Shown: piece after piece, positions 1-7,001 of the stretch
Layout: each line of letters begins with the position of its first letter
Position numbering within the stretch: the stretch's first letter is position 1
Source of the DNA: Bacteroidia bacterium
GTDB taxonomy: Bacteria; Bacteroidota; Bacteroidia; NS11-12g; UBA955
Direction: 5' to 3'
Assembly (NCBI GenBank): GCA_014376345.1
Contig: JACMRS010000051.1
Span: 1 to 9,302 of the forward strand
Length of the DNA stretch: 9,302 nucleotides
Made by a program: the position numbers and the translations under genes
The notes under the pieces: generated by a model
Seen by the model: the letters and a program-made list of their open reading frames with translations, nothing else
What the model was told of the DNA's origin: nothing
Databases searched by the model: none

Positions 1-2
1 AA

Positions 3-494
3 GCCTTTGAACCTGATCCTTTAATTTTCAATTTTCTGAAAGAAAACATTAGTAAAAATAAAATCAAAAATGTCACATTAAATGAAAAAGCAGTCTGGAT
101 TTCAAATGATATTTTAAATTTTGCAAGTGAGGGTGCTGATGGTGGCAATTTAGAAGCTGGCGGCAACACTAAGGTTGAGGCAGTTAGACTTAAAGACATA
201 TTACATAAACATAAAGAAATTGATTTTCTTAAAATGGATATTGAAGGTGCTGAAACGGAAGTTCTAATTGATTGCAAAGACAGTCTGGGAAATGTTAAAA
301 ATGTATTTATTGAATACCATTCATTTATTGAAAAAAATCAAAACGTTTCTGACATTTTAGAAATTCTGAATAAAAGTGGTTTCAGATACTTTGTAGAAAA
401 TGCAGCACCCCGAATGGCTCCATTTATAAACATAAGTAAGCCTGGTCAATCAATGGATATGCAATTGAATATATTCGGATACAGAACTTCCTGA
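3..494 (+). CDS. FkbM-family SAM-dependent methyltransferase, 3' part
   Basis: The reading frame is open from the first complete codon at position 3, so the gene begins upstream of the window; 163 C-terminal residues are visible. The fragment opens with AFEPDP, which matches the FkbM-family motif around the acidic residue that contacts the SAM ribose. It continues through a V-rich strand, the segment VEAVRLKDIL and the hallmark DFLKMDIEGAE (about residues 73-83 of the visible part), then strands ending in a short C-terminus. FkbM-type enzymes are Rossmann-fold O-methyltransferases, often found in polysaccharide and natural-product clusters, where they methylate sugars or other hydroxyls. The stop codon TGA (492-494) shares its last base with the ATG of the next gene, which suggests translational coupling with a glycosyltransferase and supports a glycan-decoration role. 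The substrate is unknown. An internal ATG at 234 is not the start, because the conserved motifs lie upstream of it. Confidence 0.85.
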   Translation, partial: AFEPDPLIFNFLKENISKNKIKNVTLNEKAVWISNDILNFASEGADGGNLEAGGNTKVEAVRLKDILHKHKEIDFLKMDIEGAETEVLIDCKDSLGNVKNVFIEYHSFIEKNQNVSDILEILNKSGFRYFVENAAPRMAPFINISKPGQSMDMQLNIFGYRTS

Positions 495-1675
495 TGAAAA
501 TACTGCATATCAATACCAATGCTACCGGAGGTGCAGCAAATGCTTGTATCCGACTGCATAAAGCTTTATTGAAAAGCGGGATTGACAGCAACATTCTTTT
601 TCTTGAAAAAACCAAAGGCATTGATAAATCTTATTCATTTCTGGATTTTGAAGAAAAGAAAAACGGAAGATTTTTAACCAGTATTAAAATATTAATTAAC
701 AGAATTTCAAATAAACTGCCTTCCTTATTTAAACCTGCTGCATTTTTTAACACCCCTTTTTCTCTATTTGACATTACTGAACATCCTGTTTTTATTGAAG
801 CGGATGTAATTCATTTACATTGGGCAGTTAAATTTGTTGATTATCAGAAAGTTTTTTCAGTAAAAAATAAAAAATTTGTTTGGACAATGCATGATATGGC
901 ACCATTCAGCGGTGGTTATCATTATTTAACAGACTTCCCAATTGAAAATTATAAAAGCCTTATTCTAAAATATGAAAATGCTAAAATTAAGGCTTTAAAA
1001 GAAGTAAACCTGTCAGTTATTGCCTTATCTGATTGGTTGAAAAACATTTCCATGAATAGCAGAGTCTTTCATTATTTCAAACATAATCTGATTCCAAATT
1101 GTATTGACACTGCCATATTCAACAATTATGAGCGAAGCAATGCAAAATTAAAACTGGGCTTAAAACAAAACAAAACCGTATTATTTGTAGCTGAAAATAT
1201 AAATGACAAAAGAAAAGGATTTGATTATCTGAAAGGAGCAATTGATTATCTCGATAAAGACACAGTTTTACTTGTATTGGGTAAAAGCTTTGAAAATGAT
1301 TCGAATTTAAACATTATAAATCTTGGATATGTTAGCGATGAAAATCACATTGCAACAATCTACAATGCTGCTGATGTTTTTGTAATTCCGTCGCTTGAAG
1401 ACAACCTTCCGAATACTGTAATGGAAGCAATGGCTTGTGGCACACCCTCGGTTGGATTTGCAAATGGCGGAATTCCTGAAATGGTCCAAAACGGGTTAAC
1501 AGGTATTGTTGTTAAAGAAATTAGTGCTGAAGCACTGGCAGTAGGCATAAAACAAGTCCTCGACAATACTGAGGCTATTAATTTTGAAGAAAATTGTCGT
1601 AAAAGGGCAATTCAATTATATTCTGAAGATATTATACGGGAAAAAATCTTAGGTTTGTATCACACAAAATCATAA
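494..1675 (+). CDS. Glycosyltransferase family 4 (GT-B fold)
   Basis: 393 aa, the usual length for a GT4 enzyme transferring a sugar from a nucleotide donor with retention of configuration at the cytoplasmic face. The N-terminal domain starts MKILHINTNATGGAAN (residues 1-16), the glycine-rich first loop of GT-B proteins. It contains VIHLHW (105-110) and WTMHDMAPFSGG (130-141), a motif I associate with the GT4 subgroup making exopolysaccharides and O-antigens. The C-terminal donor domain has a basic RKG loop (240-242), likely near the donor phosphates, and the family signature IPSLEDNLPNTVMEAMACG (298-316). In this signature the usual E-X7-E appears as D303-X7-E311, with E302 next to it. The start ATG overlaps the stop of the upstream methyltransferase by one base, and no Shine-Dalgarno sequence is evident, so coupling is likely. 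The next ORF begins 17 nt downstream. Donor and acceptor cannot be inferred; family assignment is secure. Confidence 0.93.
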   Translation: MKILHINTNATGGAANACIRLHKALLKSGIDSNILFLEKTKGIDKSYSFLDFEEKKNGRFLTSIKILINRISNKLPSLFKPAAFFNTPFSLFDITEHPVFIEADVIHLHWAVKFVDYQKVFSVKNKKFVWTMHDMAPFSGGYHYLTDFPIENYKSLILKYENAKIKALKEVNLSVIALSDWLKNISMNSRVFHYFKHNLIPNCIDTAIFNNYERSNAKLKLGLKQNKTVLFVAENINDKRKGFDYLKGAIDYLDKDTVLLVLGKSFENDSNLNIINLGYVSDENHIATIYNAADVFVIPSLEDNLPNTVMEAMACGTPSVGFANGGIPEMVQNGLTGIVVKEISAEALAVGIKQVLDNTEAINFEENCRKRAIQLYSEDIIREKILGLYHTKS

Positions 1676-1692
1676 CAGATAATTTGTTAAAA

Positions 1693-4161
1693 ATGGAAAA
1701 ACTAAAAATTGCATTCAACAACTTTAAACCGCACTTATTTGCGATCATCACATTTATTACGATGGCTTTCTTCTACTTCCTTCCCAACTTTCAGGGAAAA
1801 GTACACAGAGAAGAAGACGTTAGACAAGGTCAGCTTAAAGGTACCGAACTTCGTAATTATGAAGAAAAAGAAGGGCATATTCCGTCATGGACTAATGCCA
1901 TATTCTCTGGAATGCCCTCTACAATGGTGCTTGGTCAACCCTCTAAAAATCAGGTTGCCATGTATAATTACCTCACACCTTTCGGAAAAACCGAATACCC
2001 ATTCAGAATACTCTTGTTGTCATTTATCGGATTTTATATTCTCCTCGTTGCCTTTAAAATAAAACCGACAATGGCTGTTTTTGGGGCTCTCGCTTACGGT
2101 TTTGCAACTTATAGCATTTCCAGTATCGAAGCTGCACATTATACAAAAGTGCTCGCAATGGCTCTCATGCCTGCGGTACTTGCAGGGTTACACCTCTTAT
2201 TTGAGAAAAAATATTTTGCCGGATTTGTAGTGATGGCTTTCAACTTTACACTGCAGACATATTTTTTCCATTATCAGATTACTTATTATACACTGATAGT
2301 TCTTGTAATATTCGGAATATATTATGCCATACGCGCAATTCAAACTAAAGATTTTAAAACTCTTGGAATAGCTTCAGCGCTTGCAATAACAGGCGTTATG
2401 CTTGGTGTGGGTGCTAATATTGACAAAATAAAAACAGTCGGCAATTTCGCTAAAGAAACCATGAGGGGCGGAAGTGCGATGGATGTTAAAAACGGAAAAG
2501 GTGCTACAGGTCTTAAAAGAGATTATGCCTTTAGTTTCAGTTATGGCATCGGCGAATCAATGACTATGCTGATACCCGGACTTTATGGCGGCAGTCAGAG
2601 TGAGAAAGTATCGAAAAATTCTGCTCTTTATGAAAAATATGAGGATGATGCTATTCTGGATAATGGCTGGCCTTTGTACCACGGTGAACTACAAATTATA
2701 TCAGGTCCGATTTATATCGGAGCAATTCTTATATTTCTGTTTTTTATTGGTCTGCTTGTAATAAAAAACCCAATAAAATGGCCTATTTTAATAGTAACAA
2801 TCATTTCTATGATGCTTGCATGGGGCGGTCACTTTGGTATCCTCAACAACTTTTTATTCGACAACCTTCCCTACTACAATAAATTCCGAACGCCCATGAT
2901 GGCACTCTCAATTGCACAGGTCACTATTCCATTGCTTGCAATTATGGGACTGAAAGAGGTTCTTGAAAAAAGAAATTCGTACATTGAAATTCTTAAAGAC
3001 ATCAAGATTGTCTACTATATTCTTGGAGGATTTATATTGGTAATCGCATTAATTGGTCCTGGAATTATTGGCCATACCGGAAAAGGCGATCCCGAAATTG
3101 CTGATCAACTTAAAAAAGCTCTTCCAGGTTTTTCTATGCAAACAATTTATGATGACCGTGACAGCCTGATGCGTTGGGATTCTATACGTTCTCTGTTCTT
3201 TATTTCTGCTGCTTTCTTTTTACTGATATACTGGATAAAAGGAAAAATAAAAACAATGTATGTTTACGTTGGTATCGGTGCACTTGCTGTACTTGATGTA
3301 ATGCTTGTTGATACACGCTACCTTTCATGGAGCGATTTTCATGAAAAAGAAGATCTTTCTGTGGAAGCTACGCCGGCTGACGATGAAATACGAAAGGACA
3401 CAGATATTCATTACAGGGTATTTGATGTTTCGCAAAACAATGACCCTTTTAATAACAACAGAGGTGCTGCTTTTCACAAGCTTGTTGGTGGTTATGATCC
3501 TGCAAAACTGAGCAGGTATCAGGAATTTATTAATGGCATCATTCAGAATAATGAAACGCGTTTTATGGCGCTTAATATGCTGAATTGTAAGTATGCAATA
3601 GTTGCAGATGAAAAAGGAAATTTAATACCGCAGCCGATTCCGGGTAATTTCGGAAATGCCTGGTTTGTGAATGATATTCAAACCACCGGTTCTGCAGTTG
3701 AAGAGATGGAACTTCTTAAAAAAACAAATGCACGTATTACTGCAGTAATAGATGTTAAAAGTCCTTACAACGATAAAAATCCTGTTCCTGCAAATTTCAC
3801 TCCGGATGATTCTCTTTCTTCAATAAAACTTATTAAATACCATCCCGATACAATGCTTTATGTTGCCAATGCAAATGGTCCGAAATACGCTGTTTTTTCT
3901 GAAATATATTTTCCCGGATGGAAAGCTTATGTAAACGGCAAAGAAATGGATCCACAGAAAGTTGATTATACTTTACGCGGTCTTGCAATTCCTGCAGGTA
4001 ATAGTACTATTAAATTTGTATTTCCAAAACAGGTTGAAAATTCATTGGGAACAGTTGTTTTGATTTCATCTCTTATCACACTGGCAGCTTTATTAGCATA
4101 CATCATATTAAGTATTCAAAAAGCACAGCCTGTAATTACCGAGCCAAAGAAAATAAAATAA
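1693..4161 (+). CDS. YfhO-family polytopic membrane protein (GT-C-like)
   Basis: Starting at ATG 1693 gives 822 aa; an upstream in-frame TTG at 1684 would add only MLK and is less likely. About 13-14 hydrophobic segments can be seen, near 14-31, 104-121, 125-140, 150-170, 174-192, 195-213, 224-240, 335-357, 362-380, 402-420, 438-460, 499-515, 521-538 and 787-807. The first large loop carries acidic residues E40-E41-D42 followed by WTNAIFSGMP (66-75), the layout of GT-C enzymes, where an acidic residue in the first external loop is catalytic. Between about 540 and 785 lies a soluble, probably periplasmic domain ending in EIYFPGWKAYVNGK (737-750) and LRGLAIPAG (761-769), typical of Bacteroidota YfhO proteins. 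YfhO in Gram-positives is implicated in glycosylating lipoteichoic acid, and this homologue probably acts on an envelope glycan; that is inference. It sits between two glycosyltransferases (gaps 17 and 5 nt). Length is normal for the phylum. Confidence 0.9.
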   Translation: MEKLKIAFNNFKPHLFAIITFITMAFFYFLPNFQGKVHREEDVRQGQLKGTELRNYEEKEGHIPSWTNAIFSGMPSTMVLGQPSKNQVAMYNYLTPFGKTEYPFRILLLSFIGFYILLVAFKIKPTMAVFGALAYGFATYSISSIEAAHYTKVLAMALMPAVLAGLHLLFEKKYFAGFVVMAFNFTLQTYFFHYQITYYTLIVLVIFGIYYAIRAIQTKDFKTLGIASALAITGVMLGVGANIDKIKTVGNFAKETMRGGSAMDVKNGKGATGLKRDYAFSFSYGIGESMTMLIPGLYGGSQSEKVSKNSALYEKYEDDAILDNGWPLYHGELQIISGPIYIGAILIFLFFIGLLVIKNPIKWPILIVTIISMMLAWGGHFGILNNFLFDNLPYYNKFRTPMMALSIAQVTIPLLAIMGLKEVLEKRNSYIEILKDIKIVYYILGGFILVIALIGPGIIGHTGKGDPEIADQLKKALPGFSMQTIYDDRDSLMRWDSIRSLFFISAAFFLLIYWIKGKIKTMYVYVGIGALAVLDVMLVDTRYLSWSDFHEKEDLSVEATPADDEIRKDTDIHYRVFDVSQNNDPFNNNRGAAFHKLVGGYDPAKLSRYQEFINGIIQNNETRFMALNMLNCKYAIVADEKGNLIPQPIPGNFGNAWFVNDIQTTGSAVEEMELLKKTNARITAVIDVKSPYNDKNPVPANFTPDDSLSSIKLIKYHPDTMLYVANANGPKYAVFSEIYFPGWKAYVNGKEMDPQKVDYTLRGLAIPAGNSTIKFVFPKQVENSLGTVVLISSLITLAALLAYIILSIQKAQPVITEPKKIK

Positions 4162-4166
4162 TTTTT

Positions 4167-4925
4167 ATGATCCTTAAAGCACCTGTTGTAAGTATTATAA
4201 CCATAACCTGGAACAATCTTGAAGGATTGAAAAAAACATTTGAGAGCGTTGTTTCTCAAACTGCTTTGGAGCACATTGAATTTATAATTATTGACGGAGG
4301 ATCAAAAGACGGAAGTGCTGAATTTTTAAAACAAAATGAAACTAAAATTTCATACTGGCAAAGTGAAAAGGACAAAGGCATTTATGATGCCATGAATATC
4401 GGACTTACAAAGTGCAGCGGTGATTATGTCTGGTTTTTAAATGCCGGCGATTATGCTTTTTCCAATGACACCTTAAGGCAGGTTCTCCCTTTTATGGAAG
4501 CCTCGGCAGATGTAATTTACGGAGAAACAATGCTGGTTTCACCTGAGGGTAAACACCTGGGTTCAAGAAGCCACCTTACAACAAGAAAACTGCCGCATAC
4601 TCTTACCTGGAAAGGATTTAACAAAGGGATGTCTGTTGGCCATCAATCTATTCTGGTTAAAAAAAGCATAGCTGTGCCTTATGATACTGAGTATAAATAT
4701 GTAGCAGATATCGACTGGGTAATAAACTGCCTTAAACTTGCAGGAAATGTTATTAATTCAGGACAAACAATTGCATGTTTTACTGTAGATGGATTTTCTA
4801 CCACAAACCGCAATGCCAGCAACAAGCAACGTTATGAAGTGCTGAAAAAACACTTTGGATTTTTTCCAAATCTGATAAATCATGCTGCTATTCTTGCAAG
4901 AAAAATTTTCCACAATAACAATTAA
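4167..4925 (+). CDS. Glycosyltransferase family 2 (GT-A fold)
   Basis: 252 aa, a compact single-domain GT2. It begins VVSIITITWNN (7-17), the first Rossmann strand and nucleotide-binding loop. DGGSKDGS (43-50) follows, then EKDKGIYDAMNIG (67-79) and the DXD-equivalent FLNAGD (90-95), expected to bind the metal and donor diphosphate. Further on are GHQSILV (158-164) and ADIDW (180-184), the latter a candidate for the acceptor-side acidic region that holds the catalytic base in this subgroup, and DGFSTTN (208-214). I see no transmembrane segment, so it should act at the cytoplasmic face of the inner membrane using nucleotide sugars. This motif set resembles WcaA/colanic-acid-type enzymes and other short polysaccharide GT2s of Bacteroidota. 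It starts 5 nt after the YfhO-family gene and ends 5 nt before the lipoprotein, so all three are probably on one mRNA. Sugar specificity is unknown. Confidence 0.93.
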   Translation: MILKAPVVSIITITWNNLEGLKKTFESVVSQTALEHIEFIIIDGGSKDGSAEFLKQNETKISYWQSEKDKGIYDAMNIGLTKCSGDYVWFLNAGDYAFSNDTLRQVLPFMEASADVIYGETMLVSPEGKHLGSRSHLTTRKLPHTLTWKGFNKGMSVGHQSILVKKSIAVPYDTEYKYVADIDWVINCLKLAGNVINSGQTIACFTVDGFSTTNRNASNKQRYEVLKKHFGFFPNLINHAAILARKIFHNNN

Positions 4926-4930
4926 CCACA

Positions 4931-5593
4931 ATGATAAAAAACACCTCAGCTTTTCTGTTAATTTTTATGGCAATAATAATATTTGCCGGTTGCGAAAGTG
5001 TTTATGACTCAAATGGATTTAAAAGAAAAAGTCCATTCAGAACCAGCCTTGCAAAATTTAAGCAAATGGATATTGATACTTTAAAAATCTATGTTCCAAG
5101 AGAAATGAGAGGAGAATACAAAGGCAAACTTCTTACAAGAGAGGAGACGATGCTATTTCCTGCTGAGGTTGTAGACAAAAATATTAATGGAAGGTCTGAA
5201 ATGTTTGCAACTTATAAGATTAAGATAGATGATAATTACGTGGGACTGATTGCAAGAACACCTTCACCGGAGATTTCCACTTCACTGAAATTGTTATATT
5301 ACAATAAAGAAAAAGATAAAATAGACGGCTATATTGAGCTAGGAGAAGTATGGGCTGATGAAGGAAATGTACTAAAATTAAACTCGTATATTTTTAAGGA
5401 TGAAAATAAAAAATTAAAGTCATTTACCTCTCTGATTGCTACTTATGATTTAGATTTGGAAATAGACAAAAGCGGCAAACAAATCAGATATGAAAAGTTT
5501 TTTCTTTTAGATTTATCAAAAACCAAACCTGACACCATTTCTACAAATGAAAAAGTTCTTAAAAAGATATTCGGAAAATTGCTTCTTAAATAA
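4931..5593 (+). CDS. Putative lipoprotein of unknown function
   Basis: 220 aa. The N-terminus has a short basic start (MIKN), a hydrophobic stretch (residues 7-19) and a lipobox F18-A19-G20-C21, so signal peptidase II should cleave before C21 and leave a lipid-anchored envelope protein. The mature part starts CESVYDSNGFKRK; it lacks a clearly acidic run after the cysteine, so a surface-export signal of the Bacteroidota type is not obvious. The rest is rich in charged residues and short alternating hydrophobic strands (for example ATYKIKI, YVGLIA, LKLLYYN, KIDGYIELGE), suggesting a soluble beta-rich domain. There is no further transmembrane segment, and I recognise no family. The gene follows the GT2 by 5 nt and is the last of the glycan operon, with a 246-bp gap after it, so a role in that envelope glycan pathway is suggested by position only. 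It does not resemble GldH. Confidence 0.75.
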   Translation: MIKNTSAFLLIFMAIIIFAGCESVYDSNGFKRKSPFRTSLAKFKQMDIDTLKIYVPREMRGEYKGKLLTREETMLFPAEVVDKNINGRSEMFATYKIKIDDNYVGLIARTPSPEISTSLKLLYYNKEKDKIDGYIELGEVWADEGNVLKLNSYIFKDENKKLKSFTSLIATYDLDLEIDKSGKQIRYEKFFLLDLSKTKPDTISTNEKVLKKIFGKLLLK

Positions 5594-5718
5594 AGACGAT
5601 AACATTTAAACAAGTTCACGATTTTAATATCTCTAATTCAATCAAAAGGTTAATTGTGTTTTTGAAAGTTAAATTTAGAAAAATACATTTCAGCGGTAAA
5701 ACTCTTAAACAATAACGT

Positions 5719-5730
5719 TGATAATTATCA
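5719..5730. promoter_or_regulatory. 12-bp perfect palindrome, possible protein-binding site
   Basis: TGATAATTATCA reads identically on both strands and lies about 110 bp upstream of the holB start. Its inner GATAAT/ATTATC halves recall the halves of Fur-type sites, but only one pair is present and AT-rich DNA gives short palindromes by chance. A binding function is speculative. Confidence 0.2.
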
Positions 5731-5814
5731 GATATAATTTAAAAAACTTAAAACACTTATTTTGTAGGATTAATTCCTATTAATAACTTTCTGATACAAT
5801 TACCCATCACTGCC

Positions 5815-5834
5815 TGCAAATAATTATATTTGCA
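5815..5834. repeat. Inverted repeat overlapping the candidate holB promoter
   Basis: Perfect 8-bp arms TGCAAATA (5815-5822) and TATTTGCA (5827-5834) are separated by ATTA. The right arm contains most of the -7 element, and the whole structure ends 5 bp before the holB ATG. A dyad in this position would be a suitable operator for a repressor controlling holB-ricT-marR. It could also be coincidental, since TTTGCA is part of many Bacteroidota promoters. Confidence 0.45.
5825..5832 (+). promoter_or_regulatory. Candidate Bacteroidota -7 promoter element for holB
   Basis: TATATTTG fits the TAnnTTTG consensus of the -7 box used by the primary sigma factor of Bacteroidota. I see no good TTTG -33 element at the expected distance upstream (around 5800). 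The box ends only 7 bp before the ATG at 5840, so transcription would begin at or within a few bases of the start codon, giving a leaderless or nearly leaderless mRNA. The match is to a short motif in AT-rich DNA. Confidence 0.5.
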
Positions 5835-5839
5835 AATCC

Positions 5840-6949
5840 ATGAAATTTTCAACAATACCGGGTCATGAAATTTTAAAGCGGCAGCTTACTGAATCCGCAG
5901 CTACTGGTCGGGTTGCACATGCACAGCTTTTTCTGGGAAGGGAAGGTTGCGGAAATCTGGCACTGGCTTTGGCTTATGCCCAATATCTTGCATGTACAGA
6001 CAGAGCCGAAACTGACAGTTGCGGCGTGTGCCCGTCATGCAATAAGTATCAGCAACTGGTACACCCTGATCTGCATTTTTCATTTCCGGTTGCTGGTGAA
6101 GGCAATGTGACTTCCTTTGATTTTATGGAGAAATGGCGGATAGCAATCAGTGAAAACCCTTATATGAATATTCAGGACTGGATGAACACTATAAATGGTG
6201 ACAATAAGCTTCCGAATATTAATGTTAGAGACATAAGCAGTATTATCAGACGGCTTGCAATGAAAGCTTTTGAATCTGAATATAAGGTTATGATAATCTG
6301 GATGCCAGAATATTTAGGCAAATTCGGAAATGCTCTTTTAAAAATAATCGAAGAACCTCAGGCAAATACTATTATTATTCTGGTAGCTCAAAATGCAGAT
6401 AATATACTTTCAACTATTCTTTCCAGGTCACAGCTTATAAAAGTACAGGATTTTAAAAATAAAGAAATTCAGGATTATCTGATAAATGAGACAAATACTG
6501 AACCTGCTTTGGCTCAGAATATTGCAAATATCAGCTCGGGCAATCTTAATAAGGCTCTAAAGCTAAATGTAGAGATGGAAAGTGCCCAATATCCTAAGTT
6601 CAGGGAATGGTTGCTGGATTGTTATCAGGGAAATGTGATCAAAATAAACATGTTTTCCGATGGCTTTATAGAACAGGGAAGAGAAAAACTGAAATCTTTT
6701 CTTTCATACGGTCTTCTTATTGTAAGGGCTACTATTATAGAACCATACATTACCAATGAAGGTAAACTTTCAACTGAAGAATCAGAACTTGTTAAAAACC
6801 TGACTAAACTTATCAGTCACCGCAACGCAGAAAACGTTTACAGGGCGATAAACGGGTGCATTTATGAGATTGAAAGAAATGGAAATCCAAAATTAATATT
6901 TATTAACTTATCTTTGGAACTTAGGAAATATCTGAAGTCTGCTGCGTAA
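5840..6949 (+). CDS. holB: DNA polymerase III clamp-loader subunit delta'
   Basis: 369 aa. Delta' is the stator subunit of the clamp loader that opens and loads the beta sliding clamp in replication. The N-terminus MKFSTIPGHEILKRQL followed by RVAHAQLFLG (24-33) is the standard start of the family and supports ATG 5840. The P-loop position reads GREGCGN (33-39) without the GK[S/T] of a working Walker A, as expected because delta' does not hydrolyse ATP. Four cysteines, C52, C61, C64 and C67 (CGVCPSC), form the zinc module, followed by HPDLHFSFPV. KIIEEP (around 173-178) and the arginine-finger segment S195-R196-S197 follow; the last residue is Ser in place of the Cys of the SRC motif. The C-terminal part (about 235-369) is helical and poorly conserved, as in other Bacteroidota. 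It probably leads a group with ricT 52 nt downstream, an arrangement common in this phylum. Confidence 0.93.
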   Translation: MKFSTIPGHEILKRQLTESAATGRVAHAQLFLGREGCGNLALALAYAQYLACTDRAETDSCGVCPSCNKYQQLVHPDLHFSFPVAGEGNVTSFDFMEKWRIAISENPYMNIQDWMNTINGDNKLPNINVRDISSIIRRLAMKAFESEYKVMIIWMPEYLGKFGNALLKIIEEPQANTIIILVAQNADNILSTILSRSQLIKVQDFKNKEIQDYLINETNTEPALAQNIANISSGNLNKALKLNVEMESAQYPKFREWLLDCYQGNVIKINMFSDGFIEQGREKLKSFLSYGLLIVRATIIEPYITNEGKLSTEESELVKNLTKLISHRNAENVYRAINGCIYEIERNGNPKLIFINLSLELRKYLKSAA

Positions 6950-7001
6950 ACTAATTAAAGGCAGGTGGCTTCAATAAATTTTAACTTAAATATATAAAAA
7001 A

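Larger units (their letters stand above)
5594..5839. other. AT-rich intergenic region between glycan operon and holB group
   Basis: This 246-bp gap has no convincing ORF on either strand and no tRNA-like fold that I can see. It contains no GC-rich hairpin with a T-run, so the end of the upstream transcript is not marked by a classical terminator. Visible structure is a 12-bp palindrome (5719-5730) and an inverted repeat over a candidate -7 element next to the holB start (5815-5834). It most likely holds the promoter of the holB-ricT-marR group. Confidence 0.6.

Noticed and set aside
1680..1686. Internal promoter before the YfhO-family gene (TAATTTG)
   Set aside because: The element is one base short of the TAnnTTTG consensus and no well-spaced -33 box is evident; the short gap favours co-transcription.
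1684..1692. In-frame TTG start for the YfhO-family gene
   Set aside because: ATG at 1693 lies three codons downstream, TTG starts are uncommon, and the extra residues MLK add nothing conserved.
4931..5593. Lipoprotein as GldH
   Set aside because: It is longer than GldH, lacks any motif I recall from that family and lies in the glycan group upstream of holB instead of after ricT.
5719..5730. Fur box
   Set aside because: Only one GATAAT/ATTATC pair is present, neighbouring genes have no iron-uptake role, and a 12-bp palindrome is not surprising in DNA this AT-rich.
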